From the NCBI GenBank assembly GCA_015485845.1, contig WFSU01000096.1:1-11684 (forward strand): 11,684 bases of DNA, read 5' to 3'. This DNA comes from Nitratifractor sp. (lineage in GTDB: Bacteria > Campylobacterota > Campylobacteria > Campylobacterales > Sulfurovaceae). A program made the translations under genes and the position numbers. Shown here piece by piece: positions 1 through 6,934 of the stretch. The notes beneath the pieces are model-generated. The model saw only the letters and a program-made list of their open reading frames with translations. It had not been told where the DNA came from and did not search any database. Position 1 is the stretch's first letter. The number at the start of each line of letters is the position of its first letter.

Positions 1-814
1 CGACGAATCCCTCGATGACGATGTCGACGTCGCGGGGGATGTAGATGTCATTGGTGATCGATTGGATCAGCTGGGCGTTGCGGTTACGGATAAAGCCGTA
101 GAGGAGCATCTCAAACATCCCGTGCGGCATCGGCGCCTGCCCGCTCCAGATGTAGAGCGGATCGCCCCCGATGGCGACCGTGACAGGCATCTTCTGCCCC
201 GCGTCGCGGTACTGATCGAAGAAATGGCTGGCGTCTTTGTGGATCTGCCAGTGCATCCCGAGGCGGTTTTTGCCGTATTGCTGGAGGCGGTACATCCCGA
301 GGTTTTGCATCGCTCCGTCGAGGCTTCGGGTGTAGACCTGCCCCATGGTGATGAAGCGTCCGCCGTCTGCTTCCCATGTCTTGAGGATCGGCAGGGCATC
401 GAGGTCGACCTCTTCTTTGGGGATGATTACCTCCTGACATTCGCCGCGAAATTTCAGCCGCTTGGGGAAGACGTTTTTCAGAGCAAACATTCTGGGGATC
501 ATGGCGATCTTGTCGCGCAGGGTTTTGGGGGGCTTGAGTTTGAGGAGGCTGTCGATATTATTTGCTATGGTATCGGGGTGTTGACCGAGGATCTTCTGCG
601 TCAACTCCTTGTTGGCAAAGATATTCATCAATATTGGCATAGCATACTCGATCCCCTTCTCACGCCACACCGGCCGGCTAAAGAGCAACGGCCGGGAATC
701 GGGCTTCTTGACCTCAATGTAGGCGACATGGGGGATCTCCAGCTCTACATCGAGCGGTTCATCAATGATCTTGAGGTTTCCATTTTCTTTGAGCCAGGCG
801 ACGACATCTTCCAT
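1..814 (-). CDS. ubiD: UbiD-family decarboxylase, probably menaquinone biosynthesis (3' part cut off by window edge)
   Basis: The N-terminal 271 residues of a prenylated-FMN-dependent decarboxylase are visible; the family is usually about 450-610 residues, so roughly half is missing beyond position 1. Seen in the sequence: the family signature NLGMYRLQQYGKNRLGMHWQ at residues 171-190, and the later segment HGMFEMLLYGFIRNRNAQ at 231-248. By analogy with Fdc1/UbiD, N171, H188 and E235 should be the metal and prFMN-phosphate ligands. Campylobacterota make menaquinone by the futalosine route, where a UbiD-like enzyme (MqnL/SCO4490 type) removes the ring carboxylate, so that role is inferred; the symbol is family-level only. 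The ATG at 814 follows AGGAAA (819-824) with a 4-nt spacer, and a perfect TATAAT lies at 847-852. It is transcribed in the same direction as the haem operon but appears to have its own promoter. Confidence 0.93.
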   Translation of the reverse strand, partial: MEDVVAWLKENGNLKIIDEPLDVELEIPHVAYIEVKKPDSRPLLFSRPVWREKGIEYAMPILMNIFANKELTQKILGQHPDTIANNIDSLLKLKPPKTLRDKIAMIPRMFALKNVFPKRLKFRGECQEVIIPKEEVDLDALPILKTWEADGGRFITMGQVYTRSLDGAMQNLGMYRLQQYGKNRLGMHWQIHKDASHFFDQYRDAGQKMPVTVAIGGDPLYIWSGQAPMPHGMFEMLLYGFIRNRNAQLIQSITNDIYIPRDVDIVIEGFV

Positions 815-846
815 ATTGTTTCCTATTAATAGTTGATATTAATCGT

Positions 847-852
847 ATTATA
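847..852 (-). promoter_or_regulatory. Predicted -10 hexamer of the ubiD promoter
   Basis: The minus strand reads TATAAT, a perfect -10, 32 bases upstream of the ubiD start codon, predicting a leader of about 26 nt. No good -35 is seen at the expected distance (it would fall in the 3' end of the upstream gene). Weak -35 boxes are usual for Campylobacterota vegetative promoters. The call rests on one hexamer plus its position. Confidence 0.5.
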
Positions 853-867
853 GCCAATCGGAGACTG

Positions 868-1653
868 TTAGAGCTTCTTATGCAAAATCTTTTCGATTTT
901 AATATTCTCTTGTTCGATTCTGTTGGATTTATCGTAAAGCAGCGTGGGGATGAAACTTTTGAATCGGCGCGACATGATAAAAAATTGCAATTGTAATTGC
1001 ATCTCTTTTATATTATTCAGGACATCTTTCCGGGTTTTTTCATCGAGTTTTTGTGCGAAGTTTTTGAGGGCCTTCATCGATTTGGCAGATTTCTTTGTCA
1101 TCATCGCAAAATGTTTGTCGAGATCCGGCAAAGCAATTCCCCAAACTTTGTAGAGATACACGGCTCCCATTTTCTGGGCAATAGTCGAGATGCGTGTCGT
1201 AAAAAAGACGTAATCCCTCTGGGTTTTGTCCTGGGTCAGGATTTCTGCGGCTTTGTTGATCTGTACCCTGCTCTTTTCCAATGCCTGAAAAAAGGGAATT
1301 GCATGTTCGGTATCGGTGGTATGCAGGAGATCACCCTGTGTCAGTTTAGCAAAATGCTCTTGTGCCTTTTGGATCAGAGGAGGGATGGCGGCATCAACAT
1401 CTTGAGGATGGTGCACGAGGTAATCGTGGGCATCCGTCAAATTTTTTTTCAAGGCAGCATAATCTTTTTCCAGCTGTTTTTCCGGATTGTTAAATGGGTT
1501 TCCGGTACCGATCAAAGCATGCGATTTAATGATACGCATGCTCAAGACGCGCGAACGCTCCAATGTGTGCATGAGATCGGTTTTGTTGGCGATATTGGCT
1601 GATAAAGTCAGCGAAGAGGTCACGAAAAGTATGAAAAGCTTTCTCCAGCGCAT
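868..1653 (-). CDS. Secreted all-helical protein with two PilJ-like (type IV pili/MCP N-terminal) repeats
   Basis: A 261-residue protein with a signal peptide (residues 1 to about 19: MRWRK, then a hydrophobic run, then LSA). No further membrane segment is present, so it should be periplasmic. The rest is rich in charged amphipathic helices. Residues 32-50 (ERSRVLSMRIIKSHALIGT) resemble the RxRMLSQRxAK helix that opens PilJ-type sensory domains (PF13675). Residues 154-172 (RISTIAQKMGAVYLYKVWG) look like a second, diverged copy, each followed by a long helix (about 57-80 and 175-205). In that family the fold is the ligand-binding part of chemoreceptors and NarX-like sensors; here no transmembrane, HAMP or signalling domain follows. 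Function is unknown: a ligand-binding partner of a membrane sensor is a guess. The gene is less GC-rich than its neighbours (27 of 60 at 1201-1260). AGAGGGG precedes the ATG. Confidence 0.75.
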   Translation of the reverse strand: MRWRKLFILFVTSSLTLSANIANKTDLMHTLERSRVLSMRIIKSHALIGTGNPFNNPEKQLEKDYAALKKNLTDAHDYLVHHPQDVDAAIPPLIQKAQEHFAKLTQGDLLHTTDTEHAIPFFQALEKSRVQINKAAEILTQDKTQRDYVFFTTRISTIAQKMGAVYLYKVWGIALPDLDKHFAMMTKKSAKSMKALKNFAQKLDEKTRKDVLNNIKEMQLQLQFFIMSRRFKSFIPTLLYDKSNRIEQENIKIEKILHKKL

Positions 1654-1689
1654 GTGTCTTGTACCCCTCTCTTGAAAATGATGAGATAC

Positions 1690-1695
1690 ATTCTA
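1690..1695 (-). promoter_or_regulatory. Possible -10 hexamer of the PilJ-like gene
   Basis: The minus strand reads TATGATAGAAT across 1690-1700, with TAGAAT (1690-1695) as the best -10 candidate, in the 64-base gap after the hemC stop. A TTGACT at 1705-1710 resembles a -35 but is only 9 bases away, too close to work as a standard pair. The gap and the different base composition of the gene favour a separate promoter; the exact box is uncertain. Confidence 0.3.
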
Positions 1696-1717
1696 TCATA
1701 AAAAAGTCAAAAAATCA

Positions 1718-2674
1718 TCATAACCTCTCCGGCATCTCATCCTTGAAGGCAATTTCCTCGGCTTCTTTGAGCAGATCCAGAGCACCACGATCAACCATGA
1801 CTTTTGCCAGAGTTTTACCCAGTTTCTCTGAAGTATCCCTGGGCACACGGAGGGTCTCTTCCATGATCCGGGTGCCGTCTGGGAAGCCGAGCATGGTGCG
1901 GACGACGATTTCATCGCCTTCCAGAACGGCATTGACCGCGACGGGGGCGGAGCATCCAGCTCCGATGGCGGCGACGAAATCACGTTCGATCTGAGTGCAG
2001 AGATAGGTGTCGGGGTCGTTGAGGGCTTCGGCGACTGTGCGAGCGAGAGGGCTGTCGGCGACGATTTCGATTCCCAGTGCTGCCTGACCCATCGGGGGGA
2101 TCATGAAGTCGAGCTTCTGGACATAAGGGATGTCCCGGAGCAGATCGAGGCGATGCAGACCGATGTAGGCAAGGATGATGGCATCGTACTGACCCTCGGC
2201 AAGCTTGCGCAAACGGGTGTTGACATTGCCACGCAGGTCACGGAGTACCAGATCATCGCGCTGTTGAGAGACTTGCATGCGTCGGCGGAGGCTGGTGGTA
2301 CCGACAATGGCGCCTTCAGGGAGTTCCTCGAGCGAAGCGTATTTGTGGGAGAGGAAGACATCACTCTGATCTTGACGCTCGGTAATGGCAGCGAGCTCCA
2401 GCCCGTCGGGGATGTAGGTGGGGACGTCTTTGAGGGAGTGGACGGCCATGTCGGCCTGGCCGGAGAGCATCGCGTCTTCGAGCTCTTTGGTGAAGTGTCC
2501 TTTGCCGCCGATGAGAGCCAGCGGTCGGTCGAGGATCTGGTCTCCTTTGGAGGTCATTTTATTGATCACGACATCGATCTCGGGGAAAAGTTCCCCGATC
2601 CGTGTCTGAATGTGGTACGCTTGCCAGAGAGCGAGGGCACTCTCCCGGGTGGCGATGGTGAGCTTTGGTTGCAC
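1718..2674 (-). CDS. hemC: Porphobilinogen deaminase (hydroxymethylbilane synthase)
   Basis: A cytoplasmic enzyme that polymerises four porphobilinogens into hydroxymethylbilane, the third common step of tetrapyrrole synthesis. The 318 residues fit the family (about 305-320). Seen: ATRESALALWQA at 8-19; GGKGHFTKELEDAML at 56-70; AVHSLKDVPT at 77-86 with D83 as the expected catalytic aspartate; TTSLRRR at 126-132, pyrrole-binding arginines; DLRGNVNTRL at 146-155; and IGAGCSAPVA at 237-246, where C241 should anchor the dipyrromethane cofactor. The start is a GTG at 2674 preceded by TAAGGA, whose TAA is also the stop codon of the upstream thioredoxin-fold gene, leaving an 8-base gap. It is the last gene of the operon headed by DUF2018 and works in the same pathway as hemA, three genes upstream in the order of transcription. 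Confidence 0.98.
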   Translation of the reverse strand: MQPKLTIATRESALALWQAYHIQTRIGELFPEIDVVINKMTSKGDQILDRPLALIGGKGHFTKELEDAMLSGQADMAVHSLKDVPTYIPDGLELAAITERQDQSDVFLSHKYASLEELPEGAIVGTTSLRRRMQVSQQRDDLVLRDLRGNVNTRLRKLAEGQYDAIILAYIGLHRLDLLRDIPYVQKLDFMIPPMGQAALGIEIVADSPLARTVAEALNDPDTYLCTQIERDFVAAIGAGCSAPVAVNAVLEGDEIVVRTMLGFPDGTRIMEETLRVPRDTSEKLGKTLAKVMVDRGALDLLKEAEEIAFKDEMPERL

Positions 2675-2682
2675 GGGGTTCC

Positions 2683-3516
2683 TTATTGGCCGATGATGGC
2701 GGCTTTGTACTGGATGCGGCTCTGGTCGTATTTGCCGTCATAATAGATCGTGGGGGTGCCGTTGACCATCATGCGGGTACCGTGATCGGTGTCGGACTTG
2801 ACGGCATCTTTGATGTCCTGGGCATCGATAGCCGATTGCGGTATGTCGATCCCGAACTGTTTTTTAGCTTCGGCGAGGATTTTGGTGGCGTTGCGCTCGC
2901 GGTAGTTGATTTTGAGTTTGTACATTTTGAGTGCCTCGTCGATTTTGCCCTGTTTTTGGAGTACTTCCATGATACGGGTGAGGACATCGGAGACGGGGTG
3001 GAGCTTGAGCAGGGGCATATGGTAGTAGTAGAGTGCCAGTTTTTTGGGGTTTTTCTTGACATCTTCGATGATTCTGGGGACATCCTGACGGCAGAAGGGG
3101 CAGTCGGGATCGGAGAAGACGACGAGTTTGTGCGGGGCATCCTTGTCTCCGTAGAGGAGATGGGCATCGTCATAGTAGGAGTCTGGAAGATCCGGTTTGA
3201 TGCTGCGACGGAGGCTTTTGCCACTGTGGGTGTCAAACATGTCCATGGTGGCCAGACCGGCTTTTTCGTTGACGAAAATCGTCTCGGGGGCTTTGAGCGA
3301 TTTTTTATGATAGGTCAAATCCATGACGACCATGTAAATCGTCCAGTCGGCCGATCCGGGTACCGGTTTTTTGGTGACCACGTCGACTTTGTTCACTTTG
3401 ACCTGGCGGTTGGTGACCACACTCTTTTTAATAAACGCGTTGAGATCAAATCCACCGGCATTAAGCGCGAGGCTCGCGGCGATCAGACTCATCGATAATT
3501 TCGACATCAATGACAT
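2683..3516 (-). CDS. Periplasmic thioredoxin-fold protein with CPFC motif (DsbC/DsbG-like)
   Basis: A 277-residue protein. Residues 1-20 form a signal peptide (MSLMSKLSMSLIAASLALNA). Residues 25-120 are an N-terminal region typical in position of DsbC/G dimerisation or substrate domains. Residues about 129-277 are a thioredoxin fold: VFSDPDCPFCRQDVP (133-147) carries the C139-P-F-C142 redox pair, and NGTPTIYYDGK (252-262) the cis-proline P255. This predicts a periplasmic disulfide isomerase or reductase; the exact substrate cannot be told. It lies between fxsA and hemC, so a link to haem or cytochrome c maturation is tempting but inferred. Start: GGAG (3523-3526) is 6 nt from the ATG at 3516 and only 3 nt from the adjacent ATG at 3519, so 3516 is preferred. 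Its first 56 bases overlap the 3' end of fxsA in another frame. Confidence 0.88.
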   Translation of the reverse strand: MSLMSKLSMSLIAASLALNAGGFDLNAFIKKSVVTNRQVKVNKVDVVTKKPVPGSADWTIYMVVMDLTYHKKSLKAPETIFVNEKAGLATMDMFDTHSGKSLRRSIKPDLPDSYYDDAHLLYGDKDAPHKLVVFSDPDCPFCRQDVPRIIEDVKKNPKKLALYYYHMPLLKLHPVSDVLTRIMEVLQKQGKIDEALKMYKLKINYRERNATKILAEAKKQFGIDIPQSAIDAQDIKDAVKSDTDHGTRMMVNGTPTIYYDGKYDQSRIQYKAAIIGQ

Positions 3517-3883
3517 CATCGTCTCCTTTGGAATGGGGGTTTGGGTTGTTCGGTCGCATTGTAGCAAACAAACGTAAATAGAGGGAATACAGCAGCATCA
3601 ATAATCCGAGGAGATCGGTAAAGACCCCCGGTACGATAAGGAGGATCGCGGCGAAGAGGTACGCCAGCGCGGCATTGTGGGCGTTGCGCATGTTGGTGAG
3701 ATCATTCAGGTTCATGGTGTTGAATGTGTTCATCAAAGCATACGGCGAAAGCTGGATCAGTAAGTATCCCAACGCCGCCGTACCGAGAATCCACACGACA
3801 CTCCAGCCAAACCCAATCACCAGCCCCACTTTGAGGGAGATGAGAAGTTCACCGAAGAACAGCCCGACGACGAGAAGTCCCAT
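3461..3883 (-). CDS. fxsA: FxsA family cytoplasmic membrane protein
   Basis: A 140-residue membrane protein. Hydrophobic segments span about residues 1-13, 15-38 and 69-110, including the family hallmark LIVPGVFTDLLGLLML (82-97) and an early glutamate (E12). The soluble tail is acidic and ends in a DDDVIDVEIIDE stretch (120-131) like the D-V-I-(D/E) tail of other FxsA proteins. E. coli FxsA is known from suppression of F-mediated exclusion of phage T7; its molecular role is not established. The ATG lies one base after the proS stop (TGACATG) with no strong ribosome site of its own, so translational coupling to proS is likely. Its last 56 bases also encode the signal peptide of the downstream thioredoxin-fold protein. 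Confidence 0.93.
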   Translation of the reverse strand: MGLLVVGLFFGELLISLKVGLVIGFGWSVVWILGTAALGYLLIQLSPYALMNTFNTMNLNDLTNMRNAHNAALAYLFAAILLIVPGVFTDLLGLLMLLYSLYLRLFATMRPNNPNPHSKGDDDVIDVEIIDESDRREPRA

Positions 3884-3884
3884 G

Positions 3885-5603
3885 TCAGAGCCGTCCGATC
3901 ACTTCATCACGCAATGCATCCATGGCCACATCGGTGCGCTCGAGTCCGTCACGGACGATGATCTCTGCCTGACCGTCGGCCAGTTTCTTACCGATGACGA
4001 CGGCCAGCGGAATCCCAATGAGTTCAAAATCGCTCATCTTGGATCCAAACCGTTCCGGGCGATCATCGAGGAGTACCTCGATGCCGGCTTCCTGCAACTG
4101 TTTATAAAGGGCTTCGCCTGCTTCCCGTTCCGCCTCTTTTTTGACGTTGGAGATGATGATCTCGACGGCGAAGGGAGCCGAAGCCGGTGTCCAGATGCAG
4201 CCGCGATCGTCGTGGTGCTGCTCAATGATGGCCGCGAGCAGGCGGCTGATGCCAATGCCGTAGGTGCCCATCTCGTAGGGTTGGGCTTTGCCGTTTTCGT
4301 CGAGGAACGTTGCTCCGAGCGGTTCGGAATAACGGGTACCGAGCTGGAAGATGTGCCCTACTTCGATCCCTTTGGTGTGCGAAAGCGTTCCGCCGCAGTG
4401 GGGGCACACATCGCCCGGCTGTACCGCGACGAGGTCGGCGTAGTGCTCGCTCACGTCGGGCATCTGGACGCCGATGGTGTGGTACGCGTCACGGTTGCCC
4501 CCCATGATGAGGTTCTCTTCACTTCGCAGCTCCTGATCCATCCGGAAGATCACCCCTTCGGGCAGTGCGTTGAACCCCATGTAGCCGGGGGTCAATCCCG
4601 CTGCACGGAGCTCCTCTTCGCTCACATCGATCAGCTCATTGGCATCTACGGCGTTGCATGCTTTGGTCTCTTCGAGTTCGTCGTTGCCCCGGATGAAGAA
4701 GAGGACGATTTTCTCGATGCCCTCATCGTAGAGGGCTTTTTTGGCGACGGCCTTGATGAGATGGTGTGGATCGATGTGGAAAAACTCTGCCAGAGCATCG
4801 ATGGTCGTCACACCCGGTGTATGAAAGTCGGTACGGGTCATCTCCGGGGCTTCATCCTCTCCGTATACTGGAGCCGGCTTGGGCGCACGTCGGGCTGCTT
4901 CGATGTTGGCACCGTAGCTGCAGCTGTCACAGACGACGATGGTATCTTCTCCGCTGTCGGCAAGTACCATGAACTCTTTGGAACCGCTGCCGCCGATCGC
5001 ACCGCTGTCGGCTTCGACGATCCGGAAGTCCAGTCCCAGCCGCTCGAAGATCCGGCTGTAGGTTTGTTCCATGAGATCAAATTCCCGCCGCATATCTTCA
5101 GCATCTTTATGGAAACTGTAACCGTCTTTCATCAGAAATTCACGCCCCCGCATGAGGCCGAATCTCGGACGGATTTCGTCACGAAATTTTGTCTTGATCT
5201 GGTAGAGATTCAGCGGGAGTTGCTTGTAACTTTTGACAGTGTGGCGGACGAGATTGACCATCATCTCTTCGTGGGTGGGGCCGAGGACAAAATCGTTTGC
5301 TTTGCGATCTTTGAAGCGCAGGAGCTCCTTGCCGTACTTCTCATAACGACCGCTCTCTTCCCAGAGGGCAGCGGGGGTGACGAAGGCCAGATCGACCTCC
5401 TGACATCCGGCCGCGTCGAGTTCCTCTTTGGCAATGGCGCGGACTTTGTCGAGGACGCGTTTACCGGCGGGGAGGAAATTGTACAGCCCGCTCCCGCCGA
5501 CGTTCTGGATAAATCCACCCCGTACGAGGTAAATGTGGCTCGGCAACGTTGCGTCGTTGGGGACTTCTTTGGTGGTGGGGATCAGCATTCGTGAAAAACG
5601 CAT
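3885..5603 (-). CDS. proS: Prolyl-tRNA synthetase, bacterial type with editing insertion
   Basis: A class II aminoacyl-tRNA synthetase charging tRNA-Pro; 572 residues, normal for the bacterial (ProS type 1) form. Motif 1 lies around 41-75. The ATP-binding TxE loop is VLGPTHEEM (106-114). Motif 2 spans 138-165 (KFRDEIRPRFGLMRGREFLM). Motif 3 is MGTYGIGISRLLAAI (445-459). Between motifs 2 and 3 is the long INS domain that clears mischarged Ala-tRNA-Pro (about 225-400), including K284 in PHHLIKA as the candidate editing lysine. The family's two cysteine pairs are present (CDSC at 226-229, CPHC at 400-403). The C-terminal anticodon-binding domain covers about 475-572 (VLLDDRPERFGSKMSD at 510-525). 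AAGGAG lies before the ATG, and the ATG overlaps the hemA stop by one base (TGATG). Confidence 0.98.
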   Translation of the reverse strand: MRFSRMLIPTTKEVPNDATLPSHIYLVRGGFIQNVGGSGLYNFLPAGKRVLDKVRAIAKEELDAAGCQEVDLAFVTPAALWEESGRYEKYGKELLRFKDRKANDFVLGPTHEEMMVNLVRHTVKSYKQLPLNLYQIKTKFRDEIRPRFGLMRGREFLMKDGYSFHKDAEDMRREFDLMEQTYSRIFERLGLDFRIVEADSGAIGGSGSKEFMVLADSGEDTIVVCDSCSYGANIEAARRAPKPAPVYGEDEAPEMTRTDFHTPGVTTIDALAEFFHIDPHHLIKAVAKKALYDEGIEKIVLFFIRGNDELEETKACNAVDANELIDVSEEELRAAGLTPGYMGFNALPEGVIFRMDQELRSEENLIMGGNRDAYHTIGVQMPDVSEHYADLVAVQPGDVCPHCGGTLSHTKGIEVGHIFQLGTRYSEPLGATFLDENGKAQPYEMGTYGIGISRLLAAIIEQHHDDRGCIWTPASAPFAVEIIISNVKKEAEREAGEALYKQLQEAGIEVLLDDRPERFGSKMSDFELIGIPLAVVIGKKLADGQAEIIVRDGLERTDVAMDALRDEVIGRL

Positions 5604-6934
5604 CAGCTCTCTCCTTGATGGGGATGATGGGGATAGTGGGCCGCTTCATCGGCGAGTTTCTTGTATTTGCGGGGATCGACGTCTTCGGTTGAGATGCCAA
5701 ACATCTCTTTGAGCGCTTCGATGGTGGCGGCTCCGTCGTTCTCTTTAGAGATGGCACGGAGATTTTTGGTCGGCTCGTGGAGAAATTTGTCAAAGACCTG
5801 CGTGATCATCCGCTTCATGTTGGCTTCATGGCCGGCAGGGACGAAGCCTTTCTTGACCGTGCGTGCCACTTCGGCATCAATGACCTCATCGATGCGCAGG
5901 CGCAACCGTTTGATCACCGGTTCGACCGAGAGGGCACGGAGCCAGCGGAAAAACTCTTCCCGGTAGCGGTGGACGATCTCGCTCGCCTGTAAGGCTTGCT
6001 CCTGGCGCAGGGCGTGGTTGTTTTTGGAAATCGCCTGGAGATCGTCGATGCGGTAGAGTGCAATGTTCTCATTTTCGATCGTGTCGATGTCGCGGGGGAT
6101 CGCCATGTCAAACCAGAGGCGCTTGAGATCGGGGTTGGTGATCATGTCATGGGTGATGATCGGCTCGGGTGCCGAGGTGGCGGTAAAGAGGAGGCGGTAG
6201 CGGTTGAGGACGACACGCAGGCGGTCGAAGTCGGTCACGCGGACATTTTCTCCGAGTTCTGCGGCCAGCGCTTCGGCGTGTTCCCGGTTGCGTGAGAGGA
6301 TCAGGACATCCGCACCGCCACGCAGGAGGTGTTTGGCGGCCAGCCGCCCCATCTCTCCGGCGCCCACGACCATCCCGGTTATCCCGGTGATAGACCCCCC
6401 CATCGATTCGATCGCCTGAGCGACGGCCACGGAGGCGATGGAGATGGGGTTCTGGGAAATGTTGGTGACGTTGCGCACTTCGGCGGCGCACTTGACGGCG
6501 TAGCTCAGCACCCGGTTGAGCTCTTTTCCGGCGGTGCCGTTGGCGTGTGAGAGGCGAAAAGCTTCTTTGACCTGTCCGGTGATCTGTGCTTCGCCTACCA
6601 CCAGCGAGTCGAGAGATGAGACAACGGAGAAGAGGTGCTCGACGGCTGCTTCATCCTCGAGGCGCAGTGCGGTGGAGCTGAGTTCATCGAAGTCGGCGTC
6701 AGTGAGTTTGCTCAGCAGACCGATGGCAGCATGGTAGGTGGCGAAGTTGTCCCGGGTGGCTGCGACGATCTCGATGCGGTTGCAGGTGTTGATGACAAAG
6801 GCTTCGAGCACCATCTCCAGTCCAACAAAGAGGTCGAGGAAGCGTCGGGTCGCGTCATCATTGACAAACGCGATCTTCTCCCGGCTCTCAAGGGAGCAGG
6901 TTTTGTAGTTGAAACTGACGACAAGATAATGCAT
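5603..6934 (-). CDS. hemA: Glutamyl-tRNA reductase
   Basis: Catalyses the first committed step of C5-pathway tetrapyrrole synthesis, reducing Glu-tRNA to glutamate-1-semialdehyde with NADPH; cytoplasmic. The 443 residues are slightly longer than many homologues. Seen: NTCNRIE (49-55) with catalytic C51; SSLDSLVVGEAQITGQVK (106-123); NADPH-binding VVGAGEMG (189-196); MAIPRDID (278-285); and a helical dimerisation region (about 310-420). Start: AAGGAG is 6 nt from the ATG at 6934, which is better spaced than the TTG three bases earlier. That ATG overlaps the stop of the polyprenyl synthase gene (TGATG), and its own stop overlaps the proS ATG in the same way. The C-terminus ends in a histidine cluster (H433, H436, H437, H439) that I do not recognise as a family feature. 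GluTR is commonly the control point of haem synthesis. Confidence 0.97.
   Translation of the reverse strand: MHYLVVSFNYKTCSLESREKIAFVNDDATRRFLDLFVGLEMVLEAFVINTCNRIEIVAATRDNFATYHAAIGLLSKLTDADFDELSSTALRLEDEAAVEHLFSVVSSLDSLVVGEAQITGQVKEAFRLSHANGTAGKELNRVLSYAVKCAAEVRNVTNISQNPISIASVAVAQAIESMGGSITGITGMVVGAGEMGRLAAKHLLRGGADVLILSRNREHAEALAAELGENVRVTDFDRLRVVLNRYRLLFTATSAPEPIITHDMITNPDLKRLWFDMAIPRDIDTIENENIALYRIDDLQAISKNNHALRQEQALQASEIVHRYREEFFRWLRALSVEPVIKRLRLRIDEVIDAEVARTVKKGFVPAGHEANMKRMITQVFDKFLHEPTKNLRAISKENDGAATIEALKEMFGISTEDVDPRKYKKLADEAAHYPHHPHQGES

Noticed and set aside
62..829. A 255-codon open frame on the plus strand
   Set aside because: It is the antisense shadow of the UbiD-family gene, which shows clear prFMN/metal-binding motifs and a ribosome site on the minus strand.
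997..1602. A 201-codon open frame on the plus strand opposite the PilJ-like gene
   Set aside because: The minus-strand reading has a proper signal peptide, helical repeats and ribosome site; the plus-strand reading has none of these.
3517..3567. Upstream start for the thioredoxin-fold protein (16 extra residues from 3567, or the ATG at 3519)
   Set aside because: The extension spoils the signal peptide and lacks a ribosome site; the AAAGGAG fits the ATG at 3516 best, 3519 being only 3 nt from it.
3675..5594. A 639-codon open frame on the plus strand
   Set aside because: It lies opposite proS and fxsA, whose minus-strand products have full family motifs; the antisense frame is a by-product of GC-biased codon use and has no recognisable domain.
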